Source: Odiellus spinosus (Eukaryota > Arthropoda > Arachnida > Opiliones > Phalangiidae). From it: 64,000 bases of DNA. A model generated the notes under the pieces. That model saw only the letters and a list, made by a program, of their open reading frames with translations, did not search any database and was not told the DNA's origin. How positions within the stretch are numbered: the stretch's first letter is position 1; each line of letters begins with the position of its first letter. Made by a program: the position numbers and the translations under genes. Positions 58,614 to 64,000 of this stretch are shown here, one piece after another. Location of the stretch: contig OY987236.1 of NCBI GenBank assembly GCA_963920705.1, positions 6,620,190-6,684,189 on the forward strand. The letters are read 5' to 3'.

Positions 58614-61600
58614 TTAATCAACTATTTCTAATGGATATAATAATTGTATCGGGCGTCTAATGACGTTGCCGTTAGCCATGCGAACCAAACAGGAACGCAC
58701 TTTTCCATCTCTACCCTTTTGATTTTCAGTAACTACTCCTATTTTCCAATTTTGTCTAGGTATTTTATCTTCGTGCACTAACACGACCTCATTGTCTTTA
58801 AATTGTGTTTCCTGGTTGGTTAGCTTGGTGTGGTGAGCGGATCTTAAGTCCATTAGGTACTCCGATCGCCACCTTTTCCACACACGCTCTAGTAGCGTCT
58901 GTCTATATTTTAATCGTTTAGTTAAACTTAGTCTGCTAGCGTTAACTTCGATATTATTTAATTTTTGACTAGGTAAACTGTTTAATCTTTTCCCAATGAG
59001 GAAGTGGCCAGGTGTTAGAGGGCTAGGTTCGTTTACGTCGTTATAGACGAATGTTAAAGGTCTTGAATTTAACATGGCCTCGGTTTCCGTAAGAATAGTT
59101 TCCATCTCTATGTGAGAAAGTACGGCCTTACCGAGGACCTTTTTTAATGTGGATTTGATGCTTCGAACCATACGCTCGTATTGGCCACCCCACCATGGGG
59201 CTTTGGGCGCTATAAACCGCCACGAAATTCCTTTCTTTCCAAAAAAATTTAAAATATCATTTGTTTTTAGATTTTGCCAAAGTTCTTTAAAGTCTTCATT
59301 GGCTCTTATAAAAGTTTTAGCGTTGTCGCTATAGATTATTTTTGGAATTCCGCGCCTGGCTATCATACGTCTAATTGCTAACAAAAAATCCTCAGTAGAC
59401 AAGGACTGAACTAATTCTAAGTGCAAAGCTCTTGTTACGGAACATACGAATAGGCATATGTAGGATTTGACAGTGGTTTGTTTACCAGATTTTTCTTTTA
59501 CAAATATAGGACCTGCAAAGTCTATACCAATTGTTTCAAAGGGTTGGCTTTCAATTATTCTAGCTCCTGGGAGCGGGGCTTCTGGCATTTGACCAGGTTT
59601 CGAGTTTAGCCTTTTACATTCGTAACAACGCTTTACTACTTGTTTTGCAAGTTGGCGACCAGATATAATCCAATACTTTTCTCTGATGTTTGTTATTGTA
59701 CTCTGGACGCCAGCGTGCATTATTTCCTTGTGACTTCTTTCCATCAAGAGAGCGGCTAAGCGTACGTTTTGATTTAAAATTGCGGGATGTTTTTCCCGAT
59801 AGCTTAATTCTGATTCGCCTAATCGCCCGCCTACGCAAAGTAGGCCATCTTCGTTGATGAACGGTTTTAATGTTGCTATTTTAGATTTGGTTTCGATAGG
59901 CTTATTGTTTTCTAAGTTTTTAATTTCATCTGGATAAATTTCTCTTTGACAATGCTTAACCCATAAATTTTCGGCTGAGCTAAGTTCTTCTGTCGTTAAT
60001 TCTCCTATCGTTTTAGTTCCCTTTTTTATATGCCTAAGAAATCTTAGAATCCACGCCGTGATTCGAATTGGTTTGCTAATTTTGCTAAATCGATTTAAGC
60101 TTATAATATTTTGAATGAATTTTGGTTCCTGACATTGCACGTGCAATGCAACCTTTCTCCTTTCGCTATCTACAAGTTTTTCTGGAATTTCTAAAGGGGT
60201 TTTTGGCCATTGTTGAGAATCGAACTTTAACCATGGGGGTCCCTCAAACCAAATTTTGCAATTTTCAAGGTCTTTAGCTTTTATTCCCCTTGTAGCTAAA
60301 TCGGCCGGGTTATTTTCCCCTGGGCAATGTCCCCAATTTTCTACTTTTGTTAGTTTTTGTATTTCCTGTACTCTATTTGAAACAAAGGGTTTCCAAGTTT
60401 TGTGTGCCCCTTTAATCCAATATAAAGCTACTGTGCTATCTGACCATAAATAAGTTTTAGAAATCTGATCCTTGTATATGTCTTTTGTATAATCAATTAG
60501 CCGGGCCCCCAGCAAACACCCCATCAGTTCTAATTTTGGGACTGAGTGATCCTTTAAAGGGGCTACCCTCGATTTTGCCATAACCAGGACTATTTTTGTT
60601 TCGCCCGAATTTGTGGTTACCTTTAAATAAATTACGGCCGCGTAAGCTACTTTGCTCGCGTCGCAAAATGCGTGAATTTCTATATTTGCAATATCATTTT
60701 GTTCGAGTTTATCTAGATAATATCTATCAAATTTGATTTTTCTAAGAGAGGGCAATTCTCTACACCATTCTTGAAACGGGATTGCTAATCTTTCTTCTAA
60801 TTCCTCATCCCAAGCTACCTTTTCTTCCCATAATTTTTGGAACATTAGTTTCGCCCTGATTGTGAAAGGTCCAAGAATCCCCATAGGATCAAAGATTTGA
60901 GATACCGAACTTAAAACTGCCCTTTTTGTATTTTTCACACTTAGCAAATACTCCACTAATTTCTCGAGATTAAAGGAGAATTTGTCAGTTTCGGGATCCC
61001 AACTTAGGCCTAAAACCTTTTGTTTTTCTATATTTTCATTTTTGCAATAAATAGTTTTAGGACTATAATTTTTTCCTTCTTCCCCCCACAATTTTCTAAG
61101 CTCCTTGTCGTTTGTGTTCCATTTTCTCAATCGCATTCCTGCTTCGCTCACGATATTATTTACTTTATTTGAGATTTCAAATGCCTCTTTTACGCTTTTC
61201 GCGCCACTTACTACGTCATCAACGTAAATATCTTCATCTATTAATTTCGCGGCTCTAGGTTCTAATTTTTCAAACTTTTGAGCGTGTAATTTTATCGTGA
61301 TTGCGAGCAGAAACGGACTTGAGCTAATTCCAAACGGCACGCGTGTCATTCTAAATACCCTGAAGTTATTTTGATCTATTTCTCCGTTAATTTCTTGGAC
61401 CCACAAAAAACGTGTCATATCTTTGTCTTCCCTCGCTAAACCCACCTGTAAAAAGGCCTTTTCTATATCTGCGGTTATAGCGACTTTATGCGTTCTAAAT
61501 CTAAGCAATAGCATTAATAGGTCTGGGTTTAAGTTTGGGCCTGCTAATAAAACGTCGTTTAATGAGGGGGCGCCTTTTTCATGGGACGACCCGTCTAGAA

Positions 61601-63986
61601 CTACTCTTAGTTTTGTAGTAGAACTAACTTCTCTTTTTACTCCTTGATGTGGCAAATAATAACATTGTTTAGAATTAATTTCGCTATCGGGGACTTGTTC
61701 TATGATTCCTAAATCTAACTGCTCTTGGAGTACCTTACGATAATCTTGGAAATATTTCGGGTCTTTGTCAAATTTTCTAATCAAAGGTTTCATTCGCATT
61801 TTAGCGACCGAAAAATTGTTAGGCAAATTTTCCCTATCAGTTTTCCATGGAAATTTGACAACGTACCTTCCTTTTTCGAAACTAAGATTCTTCGAATATC
61901 CCTTGATTATATCCTCTTTGGTTTCTATATTTTCAGACTCCCCTTTAATACCTATGGATTCTAGCTCCCATAAGTTTTTCATCATCTCATCCGCCCTTTC
62001 TTCCACGCTAATGTGAAACGTGGAATAAGCTTCTATGACTGCGCTTTCAATTTCTACGGGACCCGATATGGCCCACCCCAATTTTGTTTCTAAAGCTACG
62101 GTGGCCTTGCCTAATCTTTCTGATTTTCCTGAAGCGAATTCCCAATACGTATCTCCCCCAATTAAAACTCCAATGTTATTATTTCCATAGTTACTGTCGT
62201 CTGCTAGTTGTAAGCCCTTTTGGATAAGATGATTTTCTATCTCTTCGCAACGTGGCTTCACTAAGGCCCTACAGATATAGGGAACTTCAATAGCTTCTAT
62301 TTCTACAGATTCGTTTGGGTTTTTAATATTTTGTAAAGTTACCCTGACAATTTTGCGACTAACTTCCGGGGCGTCCTTATTTCCGAAGTTAAAGATAGTT
62401 AAAAGAGTTTTTCCAATTACGGGTAATTTTAGTTTTTGCGAAATGTCTTCTGTTATGAAGGACATCTGGCTTCCCCCGTCTAAAAGACATCTAAGGGGTT
62501 CTATTTTATTTTGATTTTTCGGATTTAACGCTAGAGCCTGAGCAGTTTGAAGCAAAATTGTTTTCTTACAAGCTACGTGTGTGTTAATGGCTACTTGCAT
62601 GTTTGTGCTTTCAGATTGACCCTGTTCTCTTTCATTATCTAAAGTTTTAACTTGGGTATTTTTCCTTTTATTTACTTCTAGTTGGTCACAAACTACAATA
62701 TTATGTTTTTGATTGCACTTTCTACAGGTTTTAAACTGGGATCTACAACTATTTTGGTCGTGCCCCATTCTTATACAATTAAAGCACCTATTTTCTGCCC
62801 TAATCATATTTCTTTTGTCTTCTACCGCGTGGTAACTACAATTAATGGATGAGTGATTTGTACTCTTACAAAAAATGCAATAAATATTTTTCCCAGGGAA
62901 ATTACGATAAACTGTCAACGCGGAGGCGGATCCCTGGCCCTTAAATTTTTCTTGTTTTGGGTATTTTTCCCTATTGTTATAGTTTTGGCCTTGACTAGAC
63001 TTTTCAACTTCCGAGTTTTGAAGTTTTCCTAGCATTTCAGCTACCTCCCTATTTTGTATATCTTTTCTCAAAAAATCTAGTAACCCTTCTACATCCCAAT
63101 CATCGTTCGCGCCTTTACTTCTGCTATAATCTAGCCTAATATCATTTGGTATGCAACGAAGTAGAGCGGGGCAGAGAAAGGTTCCATTTTCTTTCATATT
63201 TACTCCCTGATTTTTTAAACTTCTGATATTTCCGTCACACGAATCTACTAATTTTCTTAATGCTTTTGTATCGCTAGATTTCCTAACTGCCTGAGTATCA
63301 ATTAATTTATTCATTAAGGAATGTATTATAATGTCCTTTCTACCATACCTATCATTCAACATTTTTACCGCATCATCATACGCTTCTTCTGACGCTATCA
63401 TATTATTTAAAACACTAGCCGCTTCCCCTTCTAAGAATGAAACCAAATAGGAAAATTTGTCTACCTTAGCCATTCCTTGTCTGTTTTCTACGGCGGCTTG
63501 GAAATGACTCCAAAAGGAGGTCCACTTTGTGACGTCACCGTTGAATTTGGTCATCGTTAGTGTTGGAAGCTTGGTGGCTGGTTTGCTGGTCGTTACGGAA
63601 CTTCCGCTGACGGATCCAGCGATGGATGTTGTTGCTGAGTAGTTTGGTACGAGTTGGTTGAGTTTCCGGTTTATCCTAGCTTTTGTGACGATAATCCGGT
63701 CTCGAAATTCGATGGCTCGTGATGTTTCCTTTTCACGTTCGGCAGCTCCGGTAGTTAAGTTTTCCACCCGTTGATCTAGCTCGTTCATCTCGACTTCCTT
63801 TGGTTGTAGAATAGCGAGAGCGTCTTCCAGGTCGTCGCTGGTCAGGTTTGCGCTTTTTAGTAGACCGTCCACGTTGTTGCATAATTTTGTAACGGAAGAT
63901 CTTATAGCCTTTTGGCTACCTTTTAGAGTTTGTAGTTCTTGGTCTTGCGCAGCTACTGCTGCCGCGGCTGCTGCTTGGTCCGCCAT
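58614..63986 (-). CDS. BEL/Pao retrotransposon Gag-Pol polyprotein, intact
   Basis: 1790 residues, no internal stop or frameshift, ATG 14 bp from the window end. Order: Ala-rich start and coiled coil (1 to about 115); Gag-like DUF1759 region (about 140-290, KFNGDVTKWTSFWSHF); three Cys/His knuckles (about 369-428, e.g. CFNCIRMGHDQNSC); DUF1758-type aspartic protease with LLDGGSQMSF (D503); reverse transcriptase (about 740-1000, YVDD at 921-924); Pao-type RNase H region (HAFCDAS, D1109; LWSDST); integrase zinc domain (H1419 to about C1456) and catalytic core D1489, D1554, E1604 (GGQYERM); DUF5641 C-terminus. This order (protease, RT, RNase H, integrase) and the family domains define BEL/Pao. 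No envelope-like frame follows. Possibly able to transpose if the 5' LTR is intact. Confidence 0.97.
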   Translation of the reverse strand: MADQAAAAAAVAAQDQELQTLKGSQKAIRSSVTKLCNNVDGLLKSANLTSDDLEDALAILQPKEVEMNELDQRVENLTTGAAEREKETSRAIEFRDRIIVTKARINRKLNQLVPNYSATTSIAGSVSGSSVTTSKPATKLPTLTMTKFNGDVTKWTSFWSHFQAAVENRQGMAKVDKFSYLVSFLEGEAASVLNNMIASEEAYDDAVKMLNDRYGRKDIIIHSLMNKLIDTQAVRKSSDTKALRKLVDSCDGNIRSLKNQGVNMKENGTFLCPALLRCIPNDIRLDYSRSKGANDDWDVEGLLDFLRKDIQNREVAEMLGKLQNSEVEKSSQGQNYNNREKYPKQEKFKGQGSASALTVYRNFPGKNIYCIFCKSTNHSSINCSYHAVEDKRNMIRAENRCFNCIRMGHDQNSCRSQFKTCRKCNQKHNIVVCDQLEVNKRKNTQVKTLDNEREQGQSESTNMQVAINTHVACKKTILLQTAQALALNPKNQNKIEPLRCLLDGGSQMSFITEDISQKLKLPVIGKTLLTIFNFGNKDAPEVSRKIVRVTLQNIKNPNESVEIEAIEVPYICRALVKPRCEEIENHLIQKGLQLADDSNYGNNNIGVLIGGDTYWEFASGKSERLGKATVALETKLGWAISGPVEIESAVIEAYSTFHISVEERADEMMKNLWELESIGIKGESENIETKEDIIKGYSKNLSFEKGRYVVKFPWKTDRENLPNNFSVAKMRMKPLIRKFDKDPKYFQDYRKVLQEQLDLGIIEQVPDSEINSKQCYYLPHQGVKREVSSTTKLRVVLDGSSHEKGAPSLNDVLLAGPNLNPDLLMLLLRFRTHKVAITADIEKAFLQVGLAREDKDMTRFLWVQEINGEIDQNNFRVFRMTRVPFGISSSPFLLAITIKLHAQKFEKLEPRAAKLIDEDIYVDDVVSGAKSVKEAFEISNKVNNIVSEAGMRLRKWNTNDKELRKLWGEEGKNYSPKTIYCKNENIEKQKVLGLSWDPETDKFSFNLEKLVEYLLSVKNTKRAVLSSVSQIFDPMGILGPFTIRAKLMFQKLWEEKVAWDEELEERLAIPFQEWCRELPSLRKIKFDRYYLDKLEQNDIANIEIHAFCDASKVAYAAVIYLKVTTNSGETKIVLVMAKSRVAPLKDHSVPKLELMGCLLGARLIDYTKDIYKDQISKTYLWSDSTVALYWIKGAHKTWKPFVSNRVQEIQKLTKVENWGHCPGENNPADLATRGIKAKDLENCKIWFEGPPWLKFDSQQWPKTPLEIPEKLVDSERRKVALHVQCQEPKFIQNIISLNRFSKISKPIRITAWILRFLRHIKKGTKTIGELTTEELSSAENLWVKHCQREIYPDEIKNLENNKPIETKSKIATLKPFINEDGLLCVGGRLGESELSYREKHPAILNQNVRLAALLMERSHKEIMHAGVQSTITNIREKYWIISGRQLAKQVVKRCYECKRLNSKPGQMPEAPLPGARIIESQPFETIGIDFAGPIFVKEKSGKQTTVKSYICLFVCSVTRALHLELVQSLSTEDFLLAIRRMIARRGIPKIIYSDNAKTFIRANEDFKELWQNLKTNDILNFFGKKGISWRFIAPKAPWWGGQYERMVRSIKSTLKKVLGKAVLSHIEMETILTETEAMLNSRPLTFVYNDVNEPSPLTPGHFLIGKRLNSLPSQKLNNIEVNASRLSLTKRLKYRQTLLERVWKRWRSEYLMDLRSAHHTKLTNQETQFKDNEVVLVHEDKIPRQNWKIGVVTENQKGRDGKVRSCLVRMANGNVIRRPIQLLYPLEIVD

Positions 63987-64000
63987 TGTTCGTTTTGATT

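Noticed and set aside
59149..62016. Plus-strand frames of 61-83 residues opposite the polyprotein and a 74-residue frame on its own strand
   Set aside because: Shadows of the BEL/Pao Gag-Pol reading frame.
1..64000. tRNA, rRNA or CRISPR-like arrays
   Set aside because: No cloverleaf or rRNA core was seen by eye, and the tandem arrays have no unique spacers between repeats. A covariance-model scan was not possible here.

Overview
The window reads as a piece of an AT-rich animal nuclear genome, most likely an arthropod. It has spliced coding exons with GT-AG introns, a BEL/Pao retrotransposon (a metazoan group), many short inverted-repeat transposons (MITEs) with intact target-site duplications, and minisatellites. 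I saw no prokaryotic operon, CRISPR array, rRNA or tRNA gene. The species cannot be named from sequence alone.

Host gene (4525-29167, + strand). Four coding exons (4525-4566, 5183-5342, 12109-12221, 28760-29167) join with compatible phases into one 240-residue secreted protein. It has a signal peptide, one fibroblast growth factor (FGF) core most like the FGF8/17/18 (insect thisbe/pyramus) branch, and an Arg-rich C-terminal tail. Introns are 616, 6766 and 16538 bp. The last two are full of transposon relics, and intron 3 carries five copies of one MITE family.

Repeats. Three families share a 7-bp target duplication and CAGAA/CAAGAA-type ends. Family A has eight copies of about 338 bp. Family B has four copies of 281-385 bp. 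Family F is one 316-bp palindrome. B1 sits inside an older element (D1), and a second copy of that element (D2) preserves the empty site. Also present are TTAA-flanked palindromic MITEs (family C and a 135-bp element), hAT-like elements with 8-bp duplications (2133-2369, 36682-36842), a TA-flanked pair (15610, 39419), a roughly 2-kb structure with 320-bp inverted arms (43070-45010), and six tandem arrays. Two of the arrays share a core sequence although they lie about 7 kb apart.

Right end (about 58049-63986, - strand). A BEL/Pao LTR retrotransposon with an uninterrupted 1790-residue Gag-Pol ORF, polypurine tract and 3' LTR. Its 5' LTR lies outside the window.

From 29.2 to 58 kb I found no host exon I can support. 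That stretch is AT-rich, repeat-dense intergenic DNA. Short open frames there and inside the MITEs or minisatellites are explained by repeat structure or chance.
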